64,000 bases of DNA. Source: Abiotrophia sp965245735 (GTDB lineage Bacteria; Bacillota; Bacilli; Lactobacillales; Aerococcaceae). How positions within the stretch are numbered: position 1 is the stretch's first letter; every line of letters begins with the position of its first letter. The stretch lies in assembly GCA_965245735.1 (NCBI GenBank), contig CBDFAX010000006.1, forward strand, positions 23,221 to 87,220, in the 5' to 3' direction. Positions 53,184 through 62,975 of the stretch are shown piece by piece. The notes under the pieces were generated by a model, which saw nothing but the letters and a program-made list of their open reading frames with translations, was not told the origin of the DNA and did not search any database. Made by a program: the position numbers and the translations under genes.

Positions 53184-53217
53184 AGCACGCTCTATCTATG
53201 CAGTGCTACTTTTTTTA
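53184..53217 (+). terminator. Terminator after acpP
   Basis: Short stem AGCAC(GC)/(GC)GTGCT with a bulge, then T7. Confidence 0.65.
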
Positions 53218-53261
53218 CTTAGATGAAGACATAAAACATGATCACGAATGGAGGAACTAGA

Positions 53262-54272
53262 ATGGATAACGAAAAAGTTATTCTAGATGTAAAGGACTTA
53301 CACGTTGGATTCCGCGTCAAGGATACCTTCTACAATGCGGTAGACGGCGTTAGCTTTACCTTATCAAAGAATGAAAAATTAGCCATTGTTGGGGAGTCAG
53401 GCTGTGGGAAGTCAACTCTTGCCACTTCAATCATTGGTTTGCATAATCCTCGCAATACTAAGATTGAAGGCCAAATTAACTACCGTGGCGATAACTTAGT
53501 AGAATATACTGAGAATCAATATAACAAAATCCGTGGGAACGATATTGGGATGATCTTCCAAGACCCATTGGCATCGCTCAACCCATTGATGACCATCGCA
53601 GCTCAAATTGATGAAGCCCTCTACTACCACACCAAACTCAACAAGGAAGAACGTCAAAAACGCGTCTTAGAGCTCTTGGATCAAGTAGGGATTGTTAACC
53701 CAGAGCGGACTGCTCGTCAGTACCCACACGAATTATCTGGGGGGATGCGTCAGCGGGTTATCATCGCCATTGCCTTGGCATGTAAGCCACCGATTATTAT
53801 TGCCGATGAACCGACTACCGCTTTGGACGTAACCATTCAAGCTCAAATCTTGGACTTGATGAACGACATCCAGAAGGAGACCGAAGCAGGGATTATCCTC
53901 ATTACTCACGACTTAGGGGTCGTAGCTGAGACAGCTGACCGCGTAGCCGTGATGTATGCTGGTCAATTCGTTGAGATTGCACCTGTTGAAGAACTCTTCA
54001 ACAATCCGCAACATCCATATACACGTTCACTCTTGCGTTCAATTCCGCAAACCAGTGAATTAGAAGGTGGCTCTGATAAGCTTCACGTCATTCAAGGGGC
54101 GGTACCACCATTAACTAAGATGATTCGGACAGGCTGTCGTTTCGCGCCACGTATTCCTTGGATTGCGGAAGACGCCCACGAAGAAAACCCAGGCTTACAC
54201 GAAGTATCACCAGGGCACTTTGTCCGTTGTACTTGTTACAAACATTTCCATTTTGAAGGGGAGGAGAACTAA
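53262..54272 (+). CDS. oppD: Oligopeptide ABC transporter ATP-binding protein OppD
   Basis: One of two ATPases of a peptide importer. Walker A GESGCGKST (about 48-56), signature LSGGMRQRV, Walker B IIIADEPTTALD, and an oligopeptide-family C-terminal extension with four Cys in the region GCRFAPR...VRCTCYK (a likely Fe-S/zinc-binding tail as in other OppD). An earlier ATG at 53238 is in frame, but GGAGGA lies between them and points to 53262, giving 336 residues. Its stop overlaps the oppF start. Confidence 0.95.
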   Translation: MDNEKVILDVKDLHVGFRVKDTFYNAVDGVSFTLSKNEKLAIVGESGCGKSTLATSIIGLHNPRNTKIEGQINYRGDNLVEYTENQYNKIRGNDIGMIFQDPLASLNPLMTIAAQIDEALYYHTKLNKEERQKRVLELLDQVGIVNPERTARQYPHELSGGMRQRVIIAIALACKPPIIIADEPTTALDVTIQAQILDLMNDIQKETEAGIILITHDLGVVAETADRVAVMYAGQFVEIAPVEELFNNPQHPYTRSLLRSIPQTSELEGGSDKLHVIQGAVPPLTKMIRTGCRFAPRIPWIAEDAHEENPGLHEVSPGHFVRCTCYKHFHFEGEEN

Positions 54273-55231
54273 TGGCTGAATTTATGCGCATTGAGGACCT
54301 AAAAGTCCACTATCCTATTCGGTCTGGTTTCCTGAACCGCGTGACCGATTATGTCTATGCTGTAGACGGCGTCAACTTGACCTTAGAAGAAGGGAAGACT
54401 TATGGCTTGGTTGGTGAATCAGGTTCTGGTAAGTCTACCATCGGGAAGGCCATCATTGGCTTAGAGAAGATTACCTCAGGGAAAATCTACTATGAGGGTG
54501 AAGAAGTCTCTAAAGCAGCGCGTCATCGCCGTTCTAACTACCGTCACAACGTGCAAATGATCTTCCAAGATTCCCTCTCTAGCTTCAACCCTAAACGTCG
54601 GATTACCGACATCTTAGGGGAGCCAATGCGGAACTTCCTCAGCTTAACACCTGATGAAGAGAAGAAGCGCAAGTTGGAGCTCTTAGATATCGTAGGGTTA
54701 TCGGAAGAAGCACTCTACAAGTACCCACATGAGTTCTCTGGTGGTCAACGTCAACGGATTGGGGTAGCACGTGCTGTAGCCCTCAACCCTAAATTAGTGA
54801 TTGCCGATGAGCCTGTTTCTGCCTTGGACTTATCTGTTCAAGCCCAAGTTCTTAACTTCATGAAGCAGATTCAAGAAGAATATAATGTTAGTTATCTCTT
54901 CGTTTCGCACGACTTAGGTGTCGTTAAGCATATGTGTGATGAGATTGCTATTATGTACCGTGGTCGCTTCACTGAGTATGGAACACGTGATGATATCTAT
55001 AATGACGCACGTCACATTTATACCCGTCGCCTCTTGTCGGCTATTCCAGAAATGAACCCTAATAATCGTGAGCAAAACAAGCTTAATCGTTTACGGGTCG
55101 AAAAGGAATACAGTGAAAATGCGTCGCTTTATTATGACGAAAACGGTCGAGTGTATGACCTTAAACCAGTTTCTGAGACCCACTTAACGGCTCTTCGAAC
55201 TGTAGACACTAATAAAGGAGGCGAGCTCTAA
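54272..55231 (+). CDS. oppF: Oligopeptide ABC transporter ATP-binding protein OppF
   Basis: Second ATPase of the peptide importer. Walker A GESGSGKST, Q-loop MIFQDSLSSFNPKRRI, signature FSGGQRQRIG, Walker B LVIADEPVSALD. 319 residues. The start codon overlaps the oppD stop (TAATG). The tail (VYDLKPVSETHLTALRTV) is typical of OppF. Lies 1 nt before oppB. Confidence 0.95.
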   Translation: MAEFMRIEDLKVHYPIRSGFLNRVTDYVYAVDGVNLTLEEGKTYGLVGESGSGKSTIGKAIIGLEKITSGKIYYEGEEVSKAARHRRSNYRHNVQMIFQDSLSSFNPKRRITDILGEPMRNFLSLTPDEEKKRKLELLDIVGLSEEALYKYPHEFSGGQRQRIGVARAVALNPKLVIADEPVSALDLSVQAQVLNFMKQIQEEYNVSYLFVSHDLGVVKHMCDEIAIMYRGRFTEYGTRDDIYNDARHIYTRRLLSAIPEMNPNNREQNKLNRLRVEKEYSENASLYYDENGRVYDLKPVSETHLTALRTVDTNKGGEL

Positions 55232-55232
55232 A

Positions 55233-56195
55233 ATGTGGAAAGTGATATTTAGACGTTTGTTACTGATGATTCCGCAACTTTTGGCGCTCAGTGTTCTGAT
55301 TTTCGTTATGGCTGAGTTAATGCCAGGGGATCCTTTGACTGGTTTGGTTGATCCAAAAATATCCGCTGAACAAATTGAAGCTATGCGGGTAAAATTAGGT
55401 TTGAACCAACCGCTTTGGAAACGATACATCGACTGGATGGTTGGTATGTTCCATGGTGATTTTGGGCGTTCCTTTGCCCACAAACAGCCTGTAACGGCTA
55501 TTATTGCCCAACGCATTTGGCCAACGGTATGGTTGTCTCTATTCACAACAATTATCACCTACATGATTGCCTTACCATTAGGGATCTTGTCAGGGCGTTA
55601 TAGTGGTGGTTGGTTTGATAAAGTTGTTAACTTTTACAACTTTTTAACCTTCTCTATCCCTAGTTTTGTTTTAGGCCTATTCTTCCTTTGGTTATTTGGC
55701 TATACTTTAGGTTGGTTCCCAACACGTGGTACAGTTGGAGCTGGCTTGCAACCTGGTACTTTGGACTATGTATTGTCTCGTATCTACCATATGATTCTAC
55801 CTGCCTTTACTTTGGCCGTTTTAAGTACAACTTCGACTATCCAATGGTTACGCTCTGGGATTGTAGATGCTAAAGCAGATGACTATGTTCGGACTGCTCG
55901 TGCAAAAGGTGTGCCAGAACGTGTTGTATATAACAAACACATCCTTCGAAACGCGTTATTACCAATTGCAGCATTCTTTGGTTACGAGCTTACTGGGCTC
56001 TTTGGCGGGGCAATGATTACTGAGCAAATCTTTACTTATCAAGGGATGGGGCAGTTATTCATTACTTCAGTTTCTGGACGCGACTATAGTGTTATGATTA
56101 CCCTAGTATTGTTCTATGGCTTCTTGACACTACTTGGTGGTCTCTTGTCCGATATTATCATGGTATTCGTAGATCCACGAGTACGGTTAGATTAG
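55233..56195 (+). CDS. oppB: Oligopeptide ABC transporter permease OppB
   Basis: Membrane permease with six hydrophobic segments. It starts with LLLMIPQLLALSVLIFVMAELMPGDP, the family block, and has the EAA coupling loop YVRTARAKGVPERVVYNKHILRNALLP. 320 residues. AAAGGAGG lies in the end of oppF. Works with OppC to form the channel. Confidence 0.95.
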   Translation: MWKVIFRRLLLMIPQLLALSVLIFVMAELMPGDPLTGLVDPKISAEQIEAMRVKLGLNQPLWKRYIDWMVGMFHGDFGRSFAHKQPVTAIIAQRIWPTVWLSLFTTIITYMIALPLGILSGRYSGGWFDKVVNFYNFLTFSIPSFVLGLFFLWLFGYTLGWFPTRGTVGAGLQPGTLDYVLSRIYHMILPAFTLAVLSTTSTIQWLRSGIVDAKADDYVRTARAKGVPERVVYNKHILRNALLPIAAFFGYELTGLFGGAMITEQIFTYQGMGQLFITSVSGRDYSVMITLVLFYGFLTLLGGLLSDIIMVFVDPRVRLD

Positions 56196-56208
56196 GAGGT
56201 GAGAGAGT

Positions 56209-57141
56209 ATGACAAAAGATAAAAGCGCAAAATTAGCTAAAACAAAAAATAAAGATCCAGAATCTCTCCCACCAATGGGCTTTGAGGTCATTCGTCGTGA
56301 ATTCATGAAGGATAAGCTAGCCTTGTTTTCATTATTGGTATTGATTGCAATCTTCTTGTTCCTTTATGTCGCTCCATATTTCTTGAATTTGGAGTCTGCA
56401 ACCAAAGTTCAGATTTTTAACCGTTACACAACGCCTGGTTCAGTAGTAGATGGACATACATATGTTCTTGGCGCGGATGAAGGTGGTCGTGATGTCCTAG
56501 GACAGTTAATTTTGGGTGGTCGTAACTCTGTCTCGATTGCCTTAATTGTTACTGGCTTGCAAATGGTTATTGGGGTAATCTTAGGTTTAATATCAGGTTA
56601 CTATGGCGGTCGTGTTGACAATGTCATTATGCGAGTGGTTGACTTCTTCTTAATCATTCCAACGATAGTTCTGATAATTGCAATTGGGACAATTTATAAG
56701 AGTAATGATATCTATGGCCTATCTTTGACTATTGGTTTCTTAGGATGGATGGGGGTTGCTCGATTAATTAGAACGAGAACCTTAAGTGAAGCATCCAAAG
56801 ATTACATTAGTGCGTCTAAGACTATGGGAACCTATGACTGGAAGATTATGTTGTTTGAACTTCTCCCAAATATTTCTTCTATCGTTATTACGCGTTTAGT
56901 ATTAGCTTTGGCAGGTAATATTGGGTTAGAAACAGGGCTATCTTTCTTAGGGTTTGGTTTGCCAATCGGTACGCCATCACTAGGGACCTTGATTGGGGCT
57001 GCTAAGACTGCGGATATTATCGAGAATAAACAATGGGTATGGCTACCTGCTGCACTCTTCATTCTTGTTATGATGCTCTGTATTAACTATGTAGGTCAAG
57101 CTTTACAGCGTACAACTGACGCTCGTCAACGTTTAGGTTAA
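56209..57141 (+). CDS. oppC: Oligopeptide ABC transporter permease OppC
   Basis: Second permease. A charged N-terminus precedes the first helix (LFSLLVLIAIFLFLYVAPYF). GADEGGRDVLGQLILGGRNS matches the OppC-specific loop, and the coupling motif lies in DYISASKTMGTYDWKIMLFELLPN. 310 residues. AGGAGGTGAGAG precedes the ATG. Last gene of oppDFBC before a strong terminator; binding-protein genes follow separately. Confidence 0.95.
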   Translation: MTKDKSAKLAKTKNKDPESLPPMGFEVIRREFMKDKLALFSLLVLIAIFLFLYVAPYFLNLESATKVQIFNRYTTPGSVVDGHTYVLGADEGGRDVLGQLILGGRNSVSIALIVTGLQMVIGVILGLISGYYGGRVDNVIMRVVDFFLIIPTIVLIIAIGTIYKSNDIYGLSLTIGFLGWMGVARLIRTRTLSEASKDYISASKTMGTYDWKIMLFELLPNISSIVITRLVLALAGNIGLETGLSFLGFGLPIGTPSLGTLIGAAKTADIIENKQWVWLPAALFILVMMLCINYVGQALQRTTDARQRLG

Positions 57142-57144
57142 TAG

Positions 57145-57174
57145 AAAAACTGAGCCTTAGGGCTCAGTTTTTTT
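57145..57174 (+). terminator. Terminator after oppC
   Basis: 10-bp stem AAACTGAGCC/GGCTCAGTTT with T7. Confidence 0.9.
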
Positions 57175-57211
57175 GTGCTTAATTTTAAGTCTATGCTCCA
57201 AGGCTAAGGGG

Positions 57212-57229
57212 ATGACATGATAATGTCAT
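57212..57229. repeat. Inverted repeat upstream of oppA1
   Basis: ATGACAT-gata-ATGTCAT, perfect 7-bp arms, about 20 bp before TATAGT-like -10 elements (57242-57247 and 57252-57257). A possible operator. Confidence 0.6.
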
Positions 57230-57335
57230 ATAGCCATTCGCTATAGTAGCTTATAGTAAAAGTATCTTTGACTATCACTAATAAAAGTCTTAAACTAGTC
57301 CCTAACATATCTTTTAGCCCTAAGGAGGTTGACTT

Positions 57336-58982
57336 ATGACTAGAATCAAGACTATTTTTCGTTCCTTACTCGCGCTAGGACTCACGACTAGCACGCTCCT
57401 TACAGCTCAGCAGGCCACTATATCAGCGCAAGAAGTAAGCCTTAATCCTGCCATTGAACAGAAACTAAGTATTCCTGCTCCGTCTGAGTTGGCCACCTTG
57501 GATTCAGGCCTCTATTCAGATATCGCCAGCATGGATGTCATTGGGCAAGTTTTTGAAGGTCTCTATCGAATTAAGAATGCGCAAGAAGTGGAACTGGGGC
57601 AGGCAGCTTCCGTTAAGGTCAGTGAGGATGGCTTAACCCACACCTTCACTCTACGCGATGACATTTATTGGTCCAATGGTGATCCAGTCAAGGCACAAGA
57701 CTTTGAGTTGGCCTTCCGCCGTCTAGCGGATCGTCAAGCTGGTACGAGCGTGACTTCGATTGAAATTCTTAAGAATGGGGCGGCTATCCGCAATGGTGAC
57801 AAGCCTGTCGAAGAATTAGGGGTCAAGGCTATTGATGACAAAACTCTGGAACTAACCTTGGAATACCCAGTGCCGGCTTTGGCTAAGATTCTAACTGGTT
57901 CGCGTTACATGCCGATTAATAAAACCTTCTTCCAAGAAAAAGGGGATAGTTATGGGACCACAGCAGATAATGTGGTGACTAATGGGCCCTTCACGATTCA
58001 AGGATGGAATGGGACCAACCTCGAGTGGGACTTAGTTAAGAATCCTCAATACTGGGATGCCAGTCATGTTTATCTGACTCAGGTGCACCAACAAGTCATT
58101 AAGGAGAATTCGACTGGGGCAGATTTATTTGATAGTAATCAGTTGGACTTCACAACCTTGTCCGACCAATTTGTCCAAGAATACTCAGGTGCGCCAGACT
58201 TCCACAGTATTCCCAAAGCGACAATCGGTTATCTGAGTTTCAACACGACTCGTCCGACAACAGGCAATGCCGCTCTCCGTCGGGCTATTGCCCAGGCATT
58301 TGATAAGCAAGTTTACGCTGATTCCGTTATTCAGGATGGTTCTCAGCCGCTCAACAACTTAGTGCCTAAAGCCTTCGACGTCAATGAGGCTGGTGAAGAT
58401 TACCAAGAGCAGGCTGGACCCATGTTGACCTACGATGTCCAAGCAGCACAAGCTGATTGGGCTAAGGCTAAGGAAGAACTAGGCCAAGAGACCATTGAGT
58501 TACAACTCTTAACGTCAGATGTAGGCCTCTCCAAACGAACAGCTGAATTCCTCAAGGAAGAGCTGGAGAAAAATTTACCAGGTCTCAAGTTAAGCGTCCT
58601 TTCGGTGCCACTTAAGAACCGTCTAGAAATTCAACGCAAGCTAGACTACGATATTTTCTATGGAACTTGGACGCCTGAATATCAGGATGCGGTTAACTTT
58701 ATTGAACAGTACAAGACAGGTGGCGGGACTAACTTCGCCAAATATGCTAATCCTGAATTTGATAAATTAGTCGAATTAGCACGCAATGACTATGCTAAAG
58801 ATCCTGCTAAGCGTCGCGAGACCTTAATTGAGGCAGAGAAAATCTTAGTTAAAGAAGATGGCGTGGTCGCCCCTATCTATCAAGCCAGTGCAGCCTACTT
58901 ACTCAAGCCAAAGGTTAAGCAATTTGAAGTATTGCCGTTTGGCCGCTCCAATAACTTACGTCCAGTTTATATTGATGAGTAG
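57336..58982 (+). CDS. oppA: Peptide-binding protein OppA1 (SBP family 5)
   Basis: Extracellular binding protein for peptides. Signal peptide of about 33 residues ending QQATISAQ, then SIPAPSELATLDSGLYSDIASMDVIGQVFEGLYRI, the classical SBP_bac_5 start, and HTFTLRDDIYWSNGDPVKAQDFELAFRRL. 548 residues. No lipobox cysteine is present. It belongs to a different subgroup from the three paralogues downstream, being closer to classical OppA. GGAGG precedes the ATG; oppC's terminator separates it. Confidence 0.92.
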   Translation: MTRIKTIFRSLLALGLTTSTLLTAQQATISAQEVSLNPAIEQKLSIPAPSELATLDSGLYSDIASMDVIGQVFEGLYRIKNAQEVELGQAASVKVSEDGLTHTFTLRDDIYWSNGDPVKAQDFELAFRRLADRQAGTSVTSIEILKNGAAIRNGDKPVEELGVKAIDDKTLELTLEYPVPALAKILTGSRYMPINKTFFQEKGDSYGTTADNVVTNGPFTIQGWNGTNLEWDLVKNPQYWDASHVYLTQVHQQVIKENSTGADLFDSNQLDFTTLSDQFVQEYSGAPDFHSIPKATIGYLSFNTTRPTTGNAALRRAIAQAFDKQVYADSVIQDGSQPLNNLVPKAFDVNEAGEDYQEQAGPMLTYDVQAAQADWAKAKEELGQETIELQLLTSDVGLSKRTAEFLKEELEKNLPGLKLSVLSVPLKNRLEIQRKLDYDIFYGTWTPEYQDAVNFIEQYKTGGGTNFAKYANPEFDKLVELARNDYAKDPAKRRETLIEAEKILVKEDGVVAPIYQASAAYLLKPKVKQFEVLPFGRSNNLRPVYIDE

Positions 58983-59131
58983 GGACAAGAAGACTAAGAG
59001 CCTTGCATGTATTTAAGGATGATTTGTCTACCAAAATCCACTTTCTCAGGCCAAATATAGTCAGATTTGACCTAAATAAATTTTTCCCTACAAAAACATG
59101 AATATAAAGTGAGAAATTTATAATAAAACGC
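58983..59131. other. Gap between oppA1 and the oppA2 promoter
   Basis: No gene and no clear terminator seen. It holds AT-rich sequence with a TATAAT-like element near 59120; the recognised promoter begins at 59132. Confidence 0.5.
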
Positions 59132-59160
59132 TTGCTATTGCCTAGCAAAAAGGGTAGAAT
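59132..59160 (+). promoter_or_regulatory. SigA-type promoter of oppA2
   Basis: TTGCTA (59132-59137), 17 bp, TAGAAT (59155-59160). The same TTGCTATT core is used at oppA3 and oppA4. Confidence 0.72.
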
Positions 59161-59196
59161 AGGAGCATATAAAATAATATCCATTGGGGGTACAAT

Positions 59197-60942
59197 ATGA
59201 AGAAGTCTATGAAGAAGAGCTTAGCTTTAGTAGCTGCTGCTTTTACTTTAGCTGGTGCTTTTGCGCCAACCTTAGCTCACGCTGAAGGTGCTAATTTACC
59301 GATTACGGTAGATAACGAAGGCACTCCAATTTCTGGTGGGACCTTAAAAGTTGCCTTAGTAGGGGACCCATTTGCTGGTGTATTCAACCAAGTTTACTAT
59401 TCTACTGGTCCAGATTCAGATGTTATTGATAACTTTATGGCTGGTCTATATGGTTACGATGAGAACTTCGTTATTAACGATAGTGGTTTTGCTAAGTTGA
59501 CTTTTGACAAGGACAACAAGAAAGTAACCATCAAAATTCCTGAAAACACTAAGTGGGATGATGGTGAGCCATTAACTATCGATGACGTTATCTATCCATA
59601 CTATGTCATCGGTCACAAAGACTATGCCGGTATTCGTTATGGTGATGACTTTGAGAACGTTGTAGGGATGGCGGAATACCACGAAGGTAAATCTGAAGAA
59701 ATCTCAGGTCTTAAGCGGGTTGACGACTGGACCTTAGAAGTTAGCTATAAAGAATTCCCAGCTGGTATGTTACAAGCAGGGGGCGGTGTCTCTCAATTTA
59801 TGATGCCCAAGCATGTCTTCGAAAAAATTCCTATGGCAGAACAGTTAGATTCAGATGCAGTTCGTAAGAACCCAGTAGGGAACGGGCCTTTCCGTGTTAA
59901 ATCCATTACACCAGGGGAATCTGTTACTTTCGAAGCCAACGAATACTACTACAAAGGCAAGCCAAAAGTTGACGGCATGCAATTGGATGTAGTCAACCCT
60001 TCAACTGCTGTTTCAGAAATGAAGGCAGGTAACTACGACATCGCTAAGTTGTCTTCAGATGAATACCCAACTTATGCAGATGCGACTAACTTTAAGACCC
60101 TTGGACGTTTACAAAATGCCATGAGCTACATCGGCTTCAAGATGGGTAAATGGAACGCTGACAAGAAGGAAGTTGAATACGATCCAAGTCGCGTTGTCTC
60201 TAACAAGGCCCTCCGTCAAGCCATGGGTTACGCGATTGACAATGCTGCTATCGGTGAGAAATTCTACAACGGCTTACGTACACGTGCCAACACCACTATT
60301 CCAGCCCTCTTCAAGGACTACAATGATAGCTCAATTGAAGGTTATACCTACCAACCTGAGAAATCTAAGCAAATTCTTGCCGATGCTGGGTTCGTCGACA
60401 AAGACGGTGATGGATTTGTAGAAGATCCAAACGGGAACAGCTTTACCCTTAAATTTGCTTCTATGCAAGGGGGCGCAACCGCTGAACCAATCGCGCAATA
60501 CTACATCGACTCTTGGAAACAAGTAGGGATTAACGTAGAATTAGTAGACGGTCGCCTCATGGAATTCAACGCCTTCTATGACTTACTCAAGAAAGATGGT
60601 GACGTTGATGTTTACCAAGCAGCCTTCGGGGTAGGTGGGGATCCAAACCCAATCAACTTGTTTGGCCGTAAAGCAGCCTTCAACTACACTCGTTGGGCAA
60701 CTGAAGAGAACGACAAGCTCTTGGATGCTTTAGGTTCTACCGAATCCTTCGACGAAGCCTTCCGTAAGAAAGCCTTCAGCGACTGGCAAAAATACTTCAC
60801 TGAAGAAGCACCAGTTATCCCAACTCTCTTCCGACACGAATTGATTTCTGTTAACAATCGTGTAAAACATTATGATTTCAAGATTGGCTCACCTTTTGAC
60901 CTCTCTGAAATCGAATTAACTGCTGATCAACCAGTAAAATAA
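59197..60942 (+). CDS. Peptide-binding protein OppA2
   Basis: Family 5 substrate-binding protein of 581 residues. Signal peptide MKKSMKKSLALVAAAF... ends APTLAHA, with no cysteine. The mature protein starts EGANLPITVDNEGTPISGGTLKVALVGDP. Later blocks match oppA3/4: KWDDGEPLTIDDVIYPYYVIGHKDYAG, NPVGNGPFRVKSITPGESV and the Asp-rich loop DKDGDGFVEDPNGN. Start ATG follows GGGGGT. It has its own promoter and a perfect 16-bp terminator, so it is monocistronic. Likely feeds OppDFBC. Confidence 0.92.
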   Translation: MKKSMKKSLALVAAAFTLAGAFAPTLAHAEGANLPITVDNEGTPISGGTLKVALVGDPFAGVFNQVYYSTGPDSDVIDNFMAGLYGYDENFVINDSGFAKLTFDKDNKKVTIKIPENTKWDDGEPLTIDDVIYPYYVIGHKDYAGIRYGDDFENVVGMAEYHEGKSEEISGLKRVDDWTLEVSYKEFPAGMLQAGGGVSQFMMPKHVFEKIPMAEQLDSDAVRKNPVGNGPFRVKSITPGESVTFEANEYYYKGKPKVDGMQLDVVNPSTAVSEMKAGNYDIAKLSSDEYPTYADATNFKTLGRLQNAMSYIGFKMGKWNADKKEVEYDPSRVVSNKALRQAMGYAIDNAAIGEKFYNGLRTRANTTIPALFKDYNDSSIEGYTYQPEKSKQILADAGFVDKDGDGFVEDPNGNSFTLKFASMQGGATAEPIAQYYIDSWKQVGINVELVDGRLMEFNAFYDLLKKDGDVDVYQAAFGVGGDPNPINLFGRKAAFNYTRWATEENDKLLDALGSTESFDEAFRKKAFSDWQKYFTEEAPVIPTLFRHELISVNNRVKHYDFKIGSPFDLSEIELTADQPVK

Positions 60943-60954
60943 TTCAGATTAATG

Positions 60955-60988
60955 AAAAGAGACTAGGACATGTGTCCTAGTCTCTTTT
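60955..60988 (+). terminator. Terminator after oppA2
   Basis: 16-bp perfect palindromic stem (AAAAGAGACTAGGACA and complement), 2-nt loop, ending in TTTT. Confidence 0.9.
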
Positions 60989-61049
60989 GCATCTTAGCAT
61001 GTAAGAGGGGATCCTAATATGAAAAATACGACAAGAATTGATTGATTCA

Positions 61050-61979
61050 GAAATCGTTACCAGATCCTTTATAAAGGGATTTAGTTAAGGTTTAATATGA
61101 GTATATGATAAGTCGAAGATGAGAAAACAATGAAGAAACCTCTTGCTATTTTCTCATTTATCAGTTATAGTATCCTTAATCGTATTGACTAAGCCAATAT
61201 GAAGGAGGAAATCTTATGAAAAGTTGTATTAGCAAGTCCTTGACTGCATTGGTAGCAGGATTATCTGTGGTCGGCATGCTGGACCCTTGGGCAAGTGCTC
61301 AAGCTCAAGATGCTAATTTATCTACAGTAATCGATAATGAAGGGACACCGATTTCAGGTGGGACCCTCAAGTATGCCATGGTTGGGGATCCATTCTCAGG
61401 TGTTCTATCTCCACTCTACTCTGATAACGGCAAGGACTATGAAATTGTTGCGATGTTTTCTCCTAACTTGTTTGGGAATGACGTCAACTATAAGTTAGAT
61501 GACTCTGGCTTTGGTAAAATCAAGTTCGACAAGGATAACAAGAAGGTAACCATCACCATTCCGCAAGGAACTAAATGGGATGATGGTGAGCCAGTAACCA
61601 TTGAGGATGTCATTTATCCTTACTATGTCATTGGTCATAAGGACTATACGGGTGTCCGTTATGGTTCTGACTTCCAAAATGTCGTGGGGATGGAAGAATA
61701 TCACGCAGGTACAACCGATACTATTTCAGGTTTGAAGAAGGTTGATGATTATACCTTAGAAGTGACTTATAAGAAATTCTCCAACTCTATGCTGCAAGCT
61801 TGGGGTGGGGTAAGTAACTATCTGATTCCTAAACATGCCTATGAGAATATTCCAATTAAGGAACAAGCAGACAGTGACCTTATGCGTAAGAATCCGGTTG
61901 GTTTTGGACCTTTCAAGGTTAAGTCCATTACGCCAGGTGAATCTGTCATCTTAGAAGCCAATGAATACTACTACAAGGG
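61050..61979 (+). repeat. Tandem duplication, copy 1 (oppA3 leader and 5' part)
   Basis: Positions 61050-61979 align without gaps to 63071-64000 at a constant offset of 2021 bp. In the 166-bp leader I count 11 differences. The repeat extends to the window end, so its full length is unknown. Confidence 0.93.
61143..61171 (+). promoter_or_regulatory. Promoter of oppA3
   Basis: TTGCTA (61143-61148), 17 bp, TATAGT (61166-61171); 45 bp before the start. Conserved exactly at oppA4 except for one spacer base. Confidence 0.68.
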
Positions 61980-62967
61980 TAAACCTAAGATTGACAAAGT
62001 GCAAATGGATGTAGTCAACTCTTCAACCGCTGTCTCCGAGATGAAGGCCGGCAACTATGACATAGCTAGTCTACCTGCTGATTCTTACAGTACCTATAAG
62101 GATGCTACTAACTTCAAAACGATTGGACAAGTAGAGAATAGAGTTCAATATCTTGGTTTCCACTTAGGTAAATGGAATGCTGATAAGCAAGAAGTTGAAG
62201 TAGATGAAAGTAAGATTGTCAATAACAAGAGTCTGCGACAAGCCATGGGCTATGCTGTAGACAATGGCGCAATCGGTCAGCGTTTCTATGAAGGATTACG
62301 TTGGCAAGCCAACTCGCCAATTCCGCCAACTTTTAAGGATATTGCGGATAGCAGTCGTGAAGGCTATACCTACCAACCAGAAAAAGCTAAGCAAATCTTA
62401 GCCGATGCTGGTTTTGTGGACAAGGATGGAGACGGCTTCGTTGAAGATCCTAAGGGTAATCAATTTAGCCTCAAGTACTTGGCCACGTCAGGGACTGATG
62501 TAGCTGAGCCAATCGCCCAATATTATGTAGATTCTTGGAAGCAAGTCGGCATTAATGTCGAACTCTATGAAGGTCGCTTGCATGAGTTTAACTCCTTCTA
62601 TGATCTCTTAGGGACGGATGCGGACATTGATGTCTTCTCAGCCTCTATGGGCTTTGGTGGGGATCCAAACCCTGCCTTTATGTTTGGCCGTAACGCCCAA
62701 TTCAACTTTATGCGTTACGCTAGTGAACAGAATGATAGCTTGCTCAAGGACATCCGCTCTGATGCTTCCTTTGATGCGGATTACCGTAAGGAAGCCTTCA
62801 AGAAATGGCAAGATTTCATCATGGATGAAGTGCCAATGGTGCCAACGCTCTACAGTTACCAGTTAACGACATTCAACAACCGGATTAAGCACTATGATGC
62901 AACTCCAGGGGCTGACTTCGACTGGAACCAAGTAGAATTAACAGCAGATGAACCAATCAAAGAATAA
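61216..62967 (+). CDS. Peptide-binding protein OppA3
   Basis: Family 5 binding protein of 583 residues, paralogue of OppA2. Signal peptide about 1-31, ending WASAQAQ, then DANLSTVIDNEGTPISGGTLKYAMVGDPFSG. The only early cysteine is residue 4, inside the basic N-region and not a lipobox. Mature-domain blocks include NPVGFGPFKVKSITPGESV and DKDGDGFVEDPKGN. AAGGAGG precedes the ATG. Own promoter and terminator. Very close to OppA4 except in a cluster at residues 69-79. Confidence 0.92.
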   Translation: MKSCISKSLTALVAGLSVVGMLDPWASAQAQDANLSTVIDNEGTPISGGTLKYAMVGDPFSGVLSPLYSDNGKDYEIVAMFSPNLFGNDVNYKLDDSGFGKIKFDKDNKKVTITIPQGTKWDDGEPVTIEDVIYPYYVIGHKDYTGVRYGSDFQNVVGMEEYHAGTTDTISGLKKVDDYTLEVTYKKFSNSMLQAWGGVSNYLIPKHAYENIPIKEQADSDLMRKNPVGFGPFKVKSITPGESVILEANEYYYKGKPKIDKVQMDVVNSSTAVSEMKAGNYDIASLPADSYSTYKDATNFKTIGQVENRVQYLGFHLGKWNADKQEVEVDESKIVNNKSLRQAMGYAVDNGAIGQRFYEGLRWQANSPIPPTFKDIADSSREGYTYQPEKAKQILADAGFVDKDGDGFVEDPKGNQFSLKYLATSGTDVAEPIAQYYVDSWKQVGINVELYEGRLHEFNSFYDLLGTDADIDVFSASMGFGGDPNPAFMFGRNAQFNFMRYASEQNDSLLKDIRSDASFDADYRKEAFKKWQDFIMDEVPMVPTLYSYQLTTFNNRIKHYDATPGADFDWNQVELTADEPIKE

Positions 62968-62975
62968 GTGAACGA

